Below, piece after piece: positions 21,222-34,039 of a DNA stretch of 64,000 bases; within the stretch, counting starts at the first letter, position 1, and every line of letters starts with the position of its first letter. Position numbers and translations under genes: made by a program. The notes beneath the pieces were generated by a model that saw only the letters and a list, made by a program, of their open reading frames with translations, was not told where the DNA came from and did no database searches. Origin of the DNA: Carnegiea gigantea (taxonomy: Eukaryota > Streptophyta > Magnoliopsida > Caryophyllales > Cactaceae); the NCBI GenBank assembly GCA_029747015.1, contig JAKOGI010001208.1, forward strand, positions 87,501 to 151,500. The letters are read 5' to 3'.

Positions 21222-22271
21222 CTATACCTCCTCGCTCCACCACCAGGCTCCCGTCATTTTGTTACCACCTCTCCTAGATGTCCCTAAGATTTCCTCAGCC
21301 GACCTTCGAATACATTCTGCCATTGTCTCCCACATTGTGTTTGCATCCTCTACCTGCCTCCAAATTCCTTTTTCTATAATCCTCTCTAATAATTTCATTG
21401 CGTTCTCCTTAGTAAGCTTCCACCACTTAACTGTAGGGTCCCCAACACTTCTCTTCCTCCACTTAGGACATTTGAACTCCACATCCATCGCAATTAACTT
21501 ATGCTGAGTTCCTAAATACTCACTGGGTATCACCTTACAATCTTTACAAAACCTCCGATTATCCACCTTAATCAGGAAGTAATCAATTTGAGTCTTCGTG
21601 GAACCACTCTTGAAGGTCACCAAGTGGTCCTCCTTTTTCTTAAAATAGGAGTTTACCACTAACAATTCATATGTAACCGTAAAATCCAAAACAGAGACTC
21701 CTCCATTGTTTCTCTCTCTAAAGTCGTAACCTCCGTGAACCGCATCATACCCGTCTGATTCGACACCAATATGGCCATTAAAGTCTCCTCCTATGAAAAG
21801 TTTCTCGCTCCGAGGGACATCCTGAATTACCAAGTCCAAATCCTCCTAAAATTGCTTCTTAATATCATCTGCCAAACCTATTTGAGGTGCATACACATTA
21901 ACCACATTTATGACTTCGGATCCCATCACTACCTTAATGGCTATTATTCGATCACTCTTACGCCTAACTTCCATAACAAAGTCAACCAATTCTTTATCAA
22001 CCTAGATACCAACACTATTCCTAGCCTTATTAGACCCTGAATACCATAGCTTAAGCCCATCAACTTCTCTAACTTTGGCCCCCACCCACTTAGTCTCTTG
22101 AACGCAAGTTATGCTAATCCTACGTCTACGCGAAGACTTGACAAATTCTATCGACTTACACGTCAGTGACCCAATATTCCAAGTTGCTAGGCACACCTTC
22201 CGCACCCCTATGCCTCCCCCAACCCCATTTCCCCCCGGAGGACTGGCTGAAGATACTACATTACTCTCCAC
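21222..22271 (-). pseudogene. RTE LINE AP endonuclease
   Basis: The N-terminal block (22271-22002) reads RKVCLATWNIGSLT and ITCVQETKWVGAK (catalytic N and E). 21839-21222 continues with KLFIGGDFNGHIG, SYFKKKEDHLVT, KTQIDYFLI and QHKLIAMDV. In-frame TAG codons near 22002 and 21848 interrupt otherwise continuous sequence. The domain nicks target DNA for target-primed reverse transcription. The likely initiator region is MESNVVSSASPPGGNG at 22271, in a Gly/Pro-rich leader. Confidence 0.88.
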
Positions 22272-22433
22272 TAGCTTAGGCTACCAAAAGTAACAGTTAG
22301 AGACATAGTAAAAAAAGGGCAACTGAGTAAACACAATTAAGACGGTTAACTGGTTCTAATGCCAATAATACGAACAATAACAGTGCTAATAAAAATAACA
22401 CAAACAATACAATACTAAATGATCTAAATGCTG

Positions 22434-22516
<83 letters not shown>

Positions 22517-23408
22517 AAAACCAACCTAACAACAAAGAATAGTAATAAAATGGTCCAAAGTAACAAAATAAAAGTAGTAAACAAAATACTAGGCCATAAG
22601 GCACACTAATAAAACGAAAATAACCCTAGATAAAATAATGGCGCCAAGCACGAAGCAACAAACTCTGAAATAAGGCTACTGATTAAAAGGCAAACTTGCC
22701 TAAAATAAACAAATGCCAAAATGGAATTTGATAGACTCAAACCAAGCAACTGAGCTCAAAACAAGCAACTATGCAAGCTTTACCTACACCTATGTGACCT
22801 TACCTCTACCAGTCGTTCAATGTTACCCAACGGTCACTAGCCCCCAACGGTCGCCGCCATTCATGTCACTGGGTAGTCGCCGGCGACAACCTGCAAAGCC
22901 TGATCGTGGATTTGAAGGACCAGATCCTCAAGAAGGTTCCGCCGACTATCTGATAACATCAAAAGCCCCAAATTAAAGCAACCCAATTCCTTCAATTCCC
23001 AGCAAAGCGTTTGCCAAATTTGACAGAAAAGGACAATTCTCTCACCTCTAAATTGAATCAAATTTTTAAGAACCTAGAGTTCAAACAACTTCGAAACTTG
23101 GGCCAGTAGCTTCAGCAGAGAAAAATTTCTCAAAATTTATCAACTTGAATACGAAAATTCACACCCAATGAGGGGGTTTTTCTGTTTCCAAGCTCAACCC
23201 ACAAATTGAAATGGCTAAATTCAGGGATTTTTCTTTCTGGGTAATCCAAACTATTAGTTTGCTCAAAGAAACTCTTCAAAAAAAATCAACAAGAATCGAT
23301 GAACCGGCACCGAATTCGCTTCAACCGAGAGGAGAGACGCAGTAGGGTAGCGCCAAAGATCCACAAAAGAAGAGCTCAAAAAGTACCAGAGACACACAAA
23401 CACAGAGG
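22272..23408 (-). other. RTE LINE 5' leader
   Basis: No protein is recognised. It contains the compound trinucleotide repeat and a GC-richer stretch at 22820-22920, nearer the element's 5' end at 23408. Confidence 0.6.
22433..22517. repeat. Compound (AAT)n(GAT)n microsatellite
   Basis: About 12 AAT units pass directly into about 15 GAT units within the LINE 5' leader. Minus-strand frames through it encode only Ser, His, Tyr or Leu runs and are not genes. Confidence 0.95.
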
Positions 23409-23429
23409 AGATCATGCTCAAAAAGGAAC
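23409..23429. repeat. RTE LINE target-site duplication, right
   Basis: Matches 13425-13444 with one added A in the A-run. Confidence 0.88.
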
Positions 23430-24545
23430 AAATGTATAAAATCCTCTTCTCAGAACCTTGAAGCCAACACAATTGTTTTTCTGGTTATAGCTAACGACGA
23501 CACATGATGAAAGATTGCTAATCTATGCAAAACGGAAGCTGAATAGAAGAAGTTCAAGGCAAAGTGCAAAAATGCCATGATAGCAGTATTAAGTGATAGT
23601 GACTCCAATGGTAGAGAAGGTGAAGAGAATGAGGTTGCCAGCCTGTGATTCATGGCAAACGAAAAAGAATTAGAAGGCAAATATGAATTCTTAGGGTACT
23701 ACAAATTAGTACACAAGTGACCCAAAGGAATGTCCACCCCAGTAAAATCTCTCTTTTCTAAAATGTCTACAAATGATTTAATTAGGATCATTATGCATGG
23801 TGTGAAAGTAAAGAAGAGTATCCTTGCAAGATCAAGTCCGCTAATATGGAATTGCTCTTTTAAAATATGAAAAGGAAAGTTTATAAGATGAATGTGCTCA
23901 TTACTACACAAAATACAAGTCTTTAAAGGATTATAACAAATAATTATTAGATCTCTGTGCTGAATTCTATAAGAAGTAGAATGACTCTTTAAAAGAGGCT
24001 GAAAGTCTTAAGGAAGAACAACAAAAGTTGAAAACTAAAAATGTGCATGTTTTTAATCTCAACTATGAGCTGGCTGACAAGCTTCATGAGATTGGATATG
24101 AACTTGGAAGGTTTAAGGCTCAGTGTGAGGATTTTTAAAAATCTTTTTTAAAACTCACTAAGGACAAGAAAACTTAGATAGATCACTTAGATTCCAAAGT
24201 GTGGCCTTCAATAGAGAAGGCCTTGGATCTAATCCTAGCAATAAGAGGAAATCATATCAGAACTTCTTTACCGAAGAGACACCTCTTTATGAAGGTTAGA
24301 GTAGTTCGAGACACACTAAAAATGTTTTTTAAAAAGACTCTGATCATTCGAGGATTAGGAAAAGATACCAAAGTAACTCTGACTAGAGATCTTGGCAGAG
24401 AAACTTCGTGTCCTAAACATCATACTGGATGCAGTCCTAAATTATTCAAGTGTTAGTACTAAAGAGTACAAGGCCCTTGAACATGATAGTAGATCCTGCA
24501 TATAGGTTTTCAATCAAAGGAACTAGAAAGGTGTGGTATTTGTTT
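23430..24545 (+). pseudogene. Copia A gag, 3' part
   Basis: Sequence picks up the gag interrupted at 13424. Broken frames keep the acidic SDSDSN stretch and SLxFMANEKE block found after the capsid in SIRE-like gag. Later a long coiled-coil-like region in pieces (24000-24180) is followed by a basic region. Stops are frequent. A zinc knuckle was not found. Confidence 0.6.
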
Positions 24546-25795
24546 TGCAGGCGTGGTTCAAGAAAAATACTAATCTTTGGTACCTTGATAGTGGATGCTC
24601 AAGGCACATGATTGATGATGCTACAATGCTCTCAAAACATGAAGAACAAAATCAAGGAAAATATATATTTAGAGATAAAAATTATGAAAAGATAACTGCG
24701 ATGTGAAAAGTTGGCAAAAATCCCTCTAACTCAATTGAGAATGTTTACTTGATAGATGGTCTTAAATTCAATTTTTTTAGTAGTTCTCAAATTATGTGAT
24801 AAAGGGAACAGGGTTACCTTCAATTTTGCTCAATGTAATGTCACTAGGCTTAAAACTAGAAATATTACTTTATTTAGATCTAATGTGGGAAATGTTTATG
24901 CTATTAATCGTTAGGCCAGGCTAGTATGCATATTATTAATAAATTATTCAAGCATGATCTAGTAAGAGGTTTTTTCCTAAGCATGTGTATGATAAATATT
25001 AAGTTTGAAATCTATATGTAAAGGACAAACAAGTTAAAGCTTCCTTTAAGCCCTTAAATGCTTTAATGACAAGGTCACTTGAATTATTACACATTGATTA
25101 ATCTAGTCCTATAAGGTTAAAAAGTCTTTGTGGTAGTACAAATATGGTTGTTGTTGTTGATATTTATTCTAGATTTTCCTGGACGTTTATTTTAAAAAAT
25201 AAACCATATACTTTTAAAGTTTTTACTAAATATTACAAACAGAGATAGAACACTTAATGACTCCTAGTTCAAGCTGTGAGAAGTGATCTTGGAAAAGAAT
25301 TCGAATGTAGAATTTATTACAATATGTGATCAAATAGGAATATCACACAACTTATCAGCACCAAGGACTCCATGATAGAATCTGGTGGTTGGAACGAAAA
25401 ACAAAACCTTAGAAGATATGGCTAGAGCAATGCTATGTGAGAATGGTCTTCCATAGTGCTTCTGGGTTGAAGCTATGAACACTGCCAATTATGCTCTTAA
25501 AAGGTGCTTGATAAGACCTATCCTTAAGAGAACTCCATATGAGCACCTTAAAGGAAAGAACCCAAATATTTCTTACTTCAAAGCATTTAGTAGCAAGTGC
25601 TTCATTCGCATTGATGGAAAAGAAAATCTTAGAAAGTTTGATCTAAGAAGTGATGAAGGCATCTTTGTTGGATACTCTCATCAAATCAAAGCATGTAAAG
25701 TATACAATACAAGAACCAAGGTAGTAAAAGAAAGCATCCATATGGTGTTTGTTGAAAATAGTAATGGGATTATCAGCTGAAGTTCACTCCAATAT
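24546..25795 (+). pseudogene. Copia A protease and integrase remnants
   Basis: Near 24570 the frame gives LWYLDSGCSRHMIDD, the copia aspartic protease active site (DSG). ENVYLIDGLKFN follows at about 24740. From 25010 come KDKQVKASFK, LELLHID (first catalytic Asp), then AVRSDLGKEFEC (second Asp) near 25275. 25475-25780 is open and ends with the integrase C-terminal region: KRTPYEHLKGKNPN, FDLRSDEGIFVGYSHQ, and VKESIHMVF. Many stops separate these blocks. Confidence 0.8.
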
Positions 25796-27560
25796 CTCAA
25801 ACTTAATAAAAAAGATGATGAAGAAGAAGAAATAACTTAATCCAACAAAGCTGCAATCGAGGGTTTACCTCAGGGTACCTTAAACCATTCAAAAGATACT
25901 TTTAGAACCCTAAAAGTTGAAAAAACTGAGAACTCTGAAGCAAGGCAAGATGCTATGTAATGGGTAAGGAAGGAAGCAAACACGAATCAGAATCTCCAGG
26001 AATAAAGGAGAGGGTACAAATTCCTTACACCATATCCTATCAGCATCACATCAAATCTTAACTCAGGTGTAAGGACTAGTTCTTCTCTTAGAAATTTATA
26101 TGCTTTCCCTACATTTGTTTGTTTCATAGAACCCAAGAGCCATCAAGAAGCTCTTGAAGATCCTAACTTGACCTTAGCTATGCAAGAAGAACGCAACAAA
26201 TTTGAAAGAAACAAAGTTTGGTCCTTAATTACTCGATTTAAGAACCATCTAGTTATCAGAACCAAATAAGCAATTAGGAGCAAGCTAGATGAGTTTAATA
26301 ATGTGTTTAGAAACAAGGTTAAACTAGTGGCTAAAGGTATATAACTAAGAAGAAGGCATTGACTATAATAAGACCTTTGCCTTTATAGCTAGATTAGAGG
26401 TCACTAGAATGCTATGTTTATTTACATCTTTCATAGGCATCAAAAATGTATCAAATGGAGGTAAAATATGTATTTTAAATGAATATTTGCAAGAAGAAGT
26501 TTATGTTGAACAACCCCTTGGTGTCAAAATCATATTTTCAAGTTCCATAAAACCCTCTATGGATCGAAATAAGCTCTTAGAGCATAGTGTAAGAGGCTAA
26601 ACAAGTTTTACTATAAATGATTTTAAAAAGGACAAATTGACAAGATCTTGTTTATTAAAGCAAATGGAAAAAAATTTTTATTTTGTGAAAATATATGTTG
26701 ATCAGGTATTACTTGGTGCTACTAATGAATCCTTATGCAAATAATTTTCTAATCTCATAAGCAAGAAATTTGGGATGAGTGTGATGAGAGAGTTGAACTT
26801 CTCCCTTGGATGCAAATCAAGCAATGCTAAGATGGCATTTTCATCAACCAAAGAAAGCTCGTGAAGCAACTCCTAAAGAATTTGAATTTGATAGTTCAAA
26901 GATGCCAAAACACCAATGGCTTCTAATTGCAAGCTTGACTTGGATTCAAGCGATAAGCCAGTTCTCGAAAGGTATACAAAGTTGTAATTAGATCACTATT
27001 ATATTTAACTACAAGCAATTATGACATCATATTTAGTGTTTGCTTATGTGCAATATTCCAATTAGTTCTTAGGGAATCACACCTCAAGGTGAGAAGAATA
27101 TTCAAGTGTCTAGCTGGAACCAATGACCTTGATTTGTGGTATTTAAGAGCGGTGACTTTGAACTTGTAGGATATTCTGATGTTGATTATGCATAATACAA
27201 AGTTGATAGAAAGAGTACAAATGTTTCATGCCAATTTCTTGGATAATCTTTTAGTCATGGAATTTTCAGTGGCCTTGTCCATTGTTGAGGCCAAATATAT
27301 TACTTAGAGTATGCCGCACTCAAATACTATGGATCAACCACTAACTCATCTACCTTTGATTAGATTACAAAGGGATTTATATCTGATAATCAAAGTGCTG
27401 CCAATATCACCAAGAATCTAATTTATCACTCCATAACGAAGCACGTTGAAGAAAGGTATCATTTCATCAGAGATCATGTGAAAAAAAGGTGATACGTTAC
27501 TATATATATGCCTACTAATATGCAACTGGCTTAATTTTGACTTTACCTAGCCTCTTGGTG
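25796..27560 (+). pseudogene. Copia A reverse transcriptase and RNase H remnants
   Basis: EALEDPNLTLAMQEERNKF near 26150 is the RT start, followed by KVKLVAKGI (KxRLVAKGY) and EEVYVEQPLG near 26490. The KIYVDQV near 26690 is the area of the palm. RNase H follows from 27100: TNDLDLWY, then EAKYIT near 27285. Almost every block is in a different frame. The order matches copia pol. Confidence 0.75.
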
Positions 27561-28059
27561 AAGATTAATTCTATTTTATTCGAAGAAAATGGGCGACGAT
27601 TGACTAAACAATATGAATTGAGGGGGAGTAATTTCTCTCAATATTATATATTGTAAGCAAAAAAATATTTTCAAGGCACTTAAGTTTGATAACCTTGACT
27701 ATATCAAGGCATGAGATTAAGTCATTTCATATGCTAATATGGGCACAATCTCATGTTAATAAAGACTAATCAAGAGTCTATGGTTGACAGAGATCACTTG
27801 GTTAAGGTTAGAAAATGAATTTTGAAAAATTGACTTGAAATCTTCTCAAAATTAGACGAAAAATTCTTTTTGGAAATTTTGAGTGATCCTTTCCATTTTT
27901 TCCATATTTGGTGACTGCTAAAAAGAATGTCAAAACTTGACACATGTTAGCATTTCTTTCTTTCAAAACTGTTCAAGCCTGTCATGTCTTTTCATTCACA
28001 TATATTAACTTCCCTTAATTCCTCACCCAATCTGCCTTAACTCAGTTTCTTCGTTTCTC
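27561..28059 (+). other. Copia A pol-ORF3 spacer
   Basis: It includes GAGGGGGAGTAA at 27619-27630, a purine run like the one that follows pol in SIRE-type elements. A T/C-rich leader lies before the third ORF. No coding is seen. Confidence 0.4.
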
Positions 28060-29460
28060 TCTCCTCTTTCAACTTGCCAATCTCTAACCTAGAAAATTCG
28101 GCATCTCTCAACTTTTTACCATTGTTGAAGCTAAAATGTCCCCTAAAAAGTAAAAAAGTTTTGCATATGAATTTGTACGCAAGCGTATCACCTGAAGCTC
28201 TCACTCACCGGCTCTTGCACATGCAAAAATGCAAAAGACGCCACTTGACAAGGAAGTTAAGGAAGTAGAGTTCAAAATTGATGAGGTTAACATTTCTCTT
28301 TCTATTTCTACCAATGTCTTTAGATATGCTAGATGAGTGGTTTAAGGAAGGTATTGGGGAATACTTCGAGAAATTGATGGATAGGAAATGATTGCTTGTG
28401 TTTGTCTAGCTTGAAAATTCTTCATGAAAGCAAACTTTGATTTTTCACGTGTGTTGAAACGTATGAATTGTAGAGAACTATTAGGTGTTGGAATTAAGGT
28501 CTATCATAACTTAGTCAAACTCTTTTATACAAACATGAGAAAATGACGACCTAAGGATCTGAATTTATAACACCGTGTTTGCCAAGGGTGTCGATTTTAT
28601 TTTGTCAGCTACGACCTTGGACTAGATATTTAATTCCAAGGCGGATCTTCAGGGTGTGCTATGAACCCTTGCAAGACTGTGTTAATGCCTATTTTGACAA
28701 CTTTTCTTAGTTGAAGACTTTATCTTACTCCAAAAAGTAAGTGCTATATACTTACTTGTTATTTGGGCCCAGACTCCTCTATTGCACCATAGTGAAAGCT
28801 GTCTACCTAGGGGGAATGTAAAGAAATTATAGCATGTTAGGGCTCTTGGAGTGGTTTAACTCATCCTCACTAACCATGGTGGGACCTTCTCAAAGATATC
28901 TACTCACAAGGGTGTTTAAGTACACTGCTTCTGAGCAATGGTTGCATGTAGATAAGATCTCTAAGAAGAGCACTTCCTCTAAACCTACTAAAACCACATA
29001 TAACCAGACTCACCCTACTCTTTCTTTGACACCTTGAACATTGAAATTTTCTAGCTAGCCTCTATAGGTGACAAATTTGAAACATGTTTGATTAAGCAAA
29101 TGACCTACCTTTCTTAGTGAATTCATGAGTTTGATGCCATACGATTCTTAAACACAGGACTTCAAGTAGTGGCACATGAATAAATGAAAGATGTAGTCAA
29201 GGCAGCTCCTAAGAAGGACCCTGAAGTCATCTTTGGGTGTATTAAGAGGTAGATAGAGTATATGAATATGTAAGAGGAGGAACTCTTTGTGGCAGCCTTC
29301 CTTAAGAAAAGGAAGGAGATTGAAGCTAAAGCAACAAAAATAGCTAAGGAAAGAAGAAATAAAGTTGTACATAAAAAGGAGGGGGATGACCAAAAGGATA
29401 AGGTGTCTAAGGTGAAGAACAAGGAGGCATTTGTGGCAGTTAAGAGCTCAAAGTAACATA
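28060..29460 (+). pseudogene. Copia A third ORF (SIRE 'env-like' position), decayed
   Basis: Short frames between pol and the 3' LTR include KVLHMNLYASVSPEA (28160) and a lysine/glutamate-rich, probably helical C-terminal part (29270-29455: FLKKRKEIEAKATKIAKE). Position and composition match the extra ORF of SIRE-like copia elements, as in copia B at 44004-45984. Its role in such elements is not established. I see no membrane segment or signal peptide. Confidence 0.5.
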
Positions 29461-30144
29461 AAACAACATCATTCTCCCAGTCCATAATTATTAAAAAGCC
29501 CATTCTAGCCAAACCCCTCCATTCAATCCCTCTTGATGATTAATGAACCCCCACTTTCTTAACAAATAATCTTTCTTGGTGATTCAAACTAATTTCTATG
29601 ATTTGTGTTGTTTTTTCTAACAATTTGGTCTTTTGACTTTTAAGTTTAGAATAATGCCCCACATTTTTCTTATATTGATATGACTTTTTAATGAAAGTCA
29701 AAGGGGGAAAAACTTGAGAATTTCTACTTAAACAAGTACAATTAGGCTGAGGGCTACCCTTGAAGCGGTAAGTTAGGATTCCTTTAAGGCAATGGTCATG
29801 AGAAGAAATTAGTTGGGATTTCAATGCCTATGGTGTTGAAAATTTTATAATTTTAATATATGTATCGCCTCTGTTAGTCTTACTAATCTTCTTGTGATAT
29901 TTGATTGTCGTGCATATGGCTATAATTTCTCAATATGATCTATTATTTTTCTGCATTTACATGTTGCTCTACCTAGGAAACTAAGGGGAGCTCACTATGT
30001 GAACTTTAAGTGGAGCATCTCATACTTTAATTGCTAAAGATAGGAGGGCCATAATTAGTTGAATTCTATTCTATCCCTTATGTTATGCAATTGACAGATA
30101 TTGCCTTTCATCAAAAAGGAAACAAATGAAGCATCGCCTGAATG
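29461..30144 (+). other. Copia A 3' noncoding region and degenerate polypurine tract
   Basis: No coding. CATCAAAAAGGAAACAAA at 30109-30126 aligns with CATCAAAAAGGGGGAA before the copia B 3' LTR and marks a decayed polypurine tract. Confidence 0.5.
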
Positions 30145-30812
30145 TGATGAATTGCTTGATATAGGTTTTGATTTCAAGGCACATTTGACATAAAGCTTGA
30201 GGCTCATCAGATCTTGTTTGCCCACATACTTGAGCCATATCTATATGCTTAATTACTAGTAAGAAACATGCTTAACATGATCATTAAGTAATTGATAGCC
30301 TAAAGCTTCAAGGTTAGAGCTCAACTACCTGAAGCTCCAAAGACTTTGATTGAATAGTTAGAAGTTATAAAATTAGTACAACTTGAATTGAGCTTGAAAT
30401 GAATTTTATGTCACCTAAATTAATTGAAATTTGTGGACCTATTCAATGAAATTTAAATTGCCTGTAAATGTGTAATTCCATGATAAAGAGACATGGCACA
30501 AATTTTGGCACAAAATGTGTTCGTCATATGCTTGAAAATTGGTTGTTGTTTAAGTCGTTGTATTTTGCCATATTATGCCAATCTGGTTTGATTAAATTAG
30601 TTATAAGTTCATTAATCAAATTACCTTGCTAATTGTTTAATTGTACAATCTTTAAGAAGTATGATTAACTTTGTGGTTTTCTAATAATAAAGCAGCTACT
30701 AACAGCTGTGCTTCTCAAAAACCAGATTCAAATACATTCCAAAATAGGTGAATATCTAAAGCATTTTTCTTAAAAGGGACCATTGTAGTCAATAGTACTA
30801 GAATTAGAGAAT
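30145..30812 (+). repeat. Copia A 3' LTR, cut short
   Basis: It starts TGATGAATTGCTTGATATAG and aligns with 11325 onward for about 670 bp. It stops at CACTATAAGAAAA, where a CACTA-type element begins. The missing half (equivalent to about 12020-12572) was not found elsewhere. Confidence 0.75.
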
Positions 30813-31060
30813 CACTATAAGAAAATGCGATGTTAGCTTCAGATAATTAGCATCATATTAGTACTTGGCTCTATTAGAGATGAAATTTGCTTTTTAGCAT
30901 CGAATAGAATACCAGTCTTTAATAGGATATAGCGTTAAGTTATTTCATCCGATGGCAACAATGTCTGATTTTGTGATCTTTTTTCTTGCTAGAAGCCGTT
31001 AGCATTCATTGTTCTATTTGATGCTAAGTTTCGATGTTAAACGAAAAGAAAATGGGGTTG
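30813..31060. repeat. CACTA 2 left end with TTAGCATC-type subterminal words
   Basis: TTAGCATC, TAGCATCGAAT, TTAGCATTC and GATGCTAA occur within 250 bp of the CACTATAAG end in both orientations, as subterminal repeats of CACTA elements do. Confidence 0.55.
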
Positions 31061-32380
31061 AAATCAGATATTCAATCGAAAGCCCCAAACAAAACCCTTG
31101 GCTTGCCCCTATCTCGTTGTCGCCACCATTGACCTTTCCCCACACTCTGGGAGCGGCTGTCACAGGTTGGTGGAGGTACGTTGCTATCGATCCGATGAGG
31201 ATTTATTCCTGTTTGGCATCTACCTCCCTCCCCCCTCTCTCGATTTCTACTTCTCTCTCTCTAGTGGCAAGTTTTTTTTGGTAAGTTTATAATGAATTTT
31301 GGTTAGTTTAGGCATTTCATTGCAAGGATCTGTCCCAGTTTGGTGCAAATTATGGTATATTTCATATTTCTCTTCCTGCACCTTGCTAGATCTATTTCAT
31401 TTTGTCTCTTTCCCTCCTATATGTCATGTGGTTTTCTGACAACCATGGTGGTTGATTTTCATTAGGTGTAGGCATTTTCGTAAATTATGGGTGTTTTCTG
31501 GCAAGCATCATGTTCCGTGATCCAACTTTTGGAGGTATTTTGATTCCATTAGCTCTATTTTGCTTCGTTGTAGCCAATTTCCATGTTTTTCAAACCCAGT
31601 TATGAGTGGGATTTTACAGCACAATTCAGACTTTAGCCTTGGTTGAGTTTTTGCTGTATCTTGGCCACTTCAATTGTTCGTAGCAATAGTTTATTCCGTA
31701 TCCGAGGATGTGCTATGATCTATCAAACTTTAGATAGGTTGTTGGATTAGATTATATGAAGAAAATTTTTATAATGATATAAGGTGATTTAAATTTATCG
31801 ATAAGCTTCTATGATCTTAAGTTGTACAATTTACTTTGTATCTTTTGAAACTTTTATGATAAAAAAAAGGAGGGGGCTGGGGTATCCTTCTTATATTAGG
31901 TGATGGAGTTCTCCACCTCTATTTTAGATCTAGTAAAGCAAATCATCAAATTCAATAGAGAGCGATTTAATTCCGTATGATGACACAAAATATATCCTTC
32001 GTTGTACAAATGGATGAAATTTTCCTATTCCATAAGCTTACAATCTTTAATTCAATCTTGATGGTAGCTTTTGGGTCTACTTTTTCAATTGAATAGAAGT
32101 TTCAATTTTTGTCTAATTAATCATTGTTGCTTTTATATTTTGGCAAATTTCTGTCAAAAAGTTATGTATACAAATCTTCATTATCATAGTTACATGCAAA
32201 GTATAAACATACATACAAAATACAAAAGCTATGTGACTTTTTATAGTATTGTATCGCCTAAAAGGTTATTTAAACTAATATAACATAGTATACGTAAAAA
32301 AAGGCAATAGTTAAACTTAAAACTTAAGGAATGTAGCCCTCCACTTTATTCTTAATTGTTATAACATGTTGTACTGATTA
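31061..32380 (+). other. CACTA 2 interior: leader- and intron-like
   Basis: 31090-31290 is CT- and GC-richer (TCTCTCTCTAG near 31250) and resembles a plant first exon with a GTAAGTTT donor-like site at 31281. 31300-32380 is AT-rich without coding similarity. Confidence 0.35.
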
Positions 32381-32389
32381 GATCTTCGG

Positions 32390-32775
32390 TGGAGGACTTT
32401 TGAGGAAAAAGTACAATATCTATATGTTTGTGATGCTTTCTATAGGCTTCCTAATTACATCAATAACATCTTTGTTAAACAATATCAGTGCACTTGGGCC
32501 CCAAAACTTACTAAACAAGTTCAGGAAGGGTGGCTAAAGGTGGTTGGAAAAAACCTAAGGAACTTGGCCAATAAAGGTGGGAAACAACCTGATGGTAAAC
32601 CAATAGCCTGGTTGCCTGAGGAGGGTAGAAATAGATTAAAGGCCAAGAAAAATTACCCCAAGTTTCAGAAGAAATCAACCCAATGCTTGAAGAATATGAT
32701 AGATGGGCTAAAAGCCAGGACCTTACATTATCAACGGTCAATCGCAACATCACAACTTGCGAGAAAAATGATCTG
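32390..32775 (+). pseudogene. Unidentified Lys-rich coding-like segment in CACTA 2
   Basis: After an acceptor-like TGATTAG the frame stays open for about 125 codons: WRTFEEKVQYLYVCDAFYRL, KQYQCTWAPKLTK, VVGKNLRNLANKGGKQ, then a TGA. It is basic and probably helical, with no motif I can name. Given its place it may be a piece of a transposon-encoded or captured host gene. I do not recognise a transposase signature. Confidence 0.35.
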
Positions 32776-34039
32776 AAGTTAAAATACTTGGGTTGTTTTC
32801 ATTTTATGTTATATAATATTACACTTATCCTACATAAATGAATTACATCTATTTTCTTAACTAGATCAAGGAAGGAAAGACTTCTACCTCTGTGTTGTTT
32901 GCAAGGAGCTACAGTAAGGAAGATGTGAATTTGGCAAGCTCTTTGTAGATGACAAGTTCAAAACTTTGTAGGTATATGCAAAGACCACGTCTCGGGTTCC
33001 CATGGGTGCCCCCCCCAAATGGTCGAACCCACTTACTATGCATTTGGATTCAAATTTGATGTATAGTTTTGGAAGCAGGCAAAATTGCGGCTAGACTACA
33101 AGCTCAGCCTAAAGACTTTGGTCTCAGCACTGATATATGTAGTCGATCGCCACTCTCTAAAACAAGCAATACCCAAAGGGACATCAAATGGATAATAGGT
33201 TCATAAGAACCATAAACCGAAGGGACACCAAAAGGGAAAATAAGCTCATTTCAAAAAGGTTTTGACAAGTCCCTAAGTAATCCCTGGTATGGGTACCATC
33301 TGACTCCATAGGCTTGAACTAAGGATACAAATTTTATAGAGAAGGTACGATGTCATGATGGAATGTATCACAATGTCGCCTGTGATCATCGACAACCTTT
33401 ATTAATCAATAAAGGGAATTAAATCTAATTACACTAATAAACAATCATACAACATATTACTATAAAATAGTAGGGATTAAGAATACAATGCTATTCCAGA
33501 AGAGTAAATAATGTAAACAATTTTAGTTGATAGGGTTAAAATAATTAAAGATTACATCTTTGCTTAAATAAGATAAAGAGAAAGAAGGTAGAAAGAAAAA
33601 GGGAAGGTTTTAAAAAATTGGCACCCTCAGATTACCCGCTTTGGTGATTTAGAGAGCCCCATGATCGAAAATATTGAGCTTGGAATTATGCCTTAGAGGG
33701 TTTTGAGGATGGAATTGAGAAGGTTTTGGTCAAGTTGTCTAAACCTCTCAGTATTCTCTCAAAGTTTCCCATGTGTCCTCTCCAATTTTCAGAGTGTTCT
33801 TCATTTTGTTTCTCCCTATTTCTCTATGTGTCCTCTCTAATTTTCTGATGTGTTTAACTAGGGAAGTCCTCTTTTTATAGTGTTTACTGATGGTAATCCT
33901 AGTTGAATAAGAATGCACCTACTTTAATTCTTAGTAGGCTTAATCTAAATGGGCATTTAGACAGCCCCAACTTTGACCAAGTTTGCACATGAAGGAGGTT
34001 ATATTAGATAGCATTTGTGCATACCTTTTTATTGCTTTA

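Larger units (their letters stand above)
13445..23408 (-). mobile_element. RTE-clade LINE, near full length, split by a gypsy insertion
   Basis: On the minus strand the element runs from 23408 (5') to 13445 (3'). It has a 5' leader, AP endonuclease (22271-21222), linker, RT (20822-19551), a short 3' UTR and a TTG-rich tail seen on the plus strand as AACAACAACAATAA. A 20-bp target duplication flanks it. Without the gypsy at 13556-19010 the LINE is about 4.5 kb. Motifs such as ATWNIGSLT and [17 protein letters not shown] are RTE-like. At least three in-frame stops make it inactive. Confidence 0.88.
11325..30812 (+). mobile_element. Copia A: SIRE-like Ty1-copia element, split by nested insertions
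   Basis: Homologous LTR sequence lies at 11325-12572 and 30145-30812. Between them, once the LINE at 13445-23408 is set aside, come a tRNA-iMet-like primer site, gag, aspartic protease, integrase, RT, RNase H and a lysine-rich third ORF. That is copia domain order with the extra 3' ORF of SIRE-like elements. Stops and frameshifts occur every few tens of codons, so it is old. Its 3' LTR is cut by CACTA 2 and the LTR's remaining part was not found. The right target duplication is therefore not visible. Confidence 0.82.

Noticed and set aside
22297..22604. Overlapping minus-strand frames with Ser, His, Tyr and Leu runs
   Set aside because: They are translations of the (AAT)n(GAT)n microsatellite in different frames.
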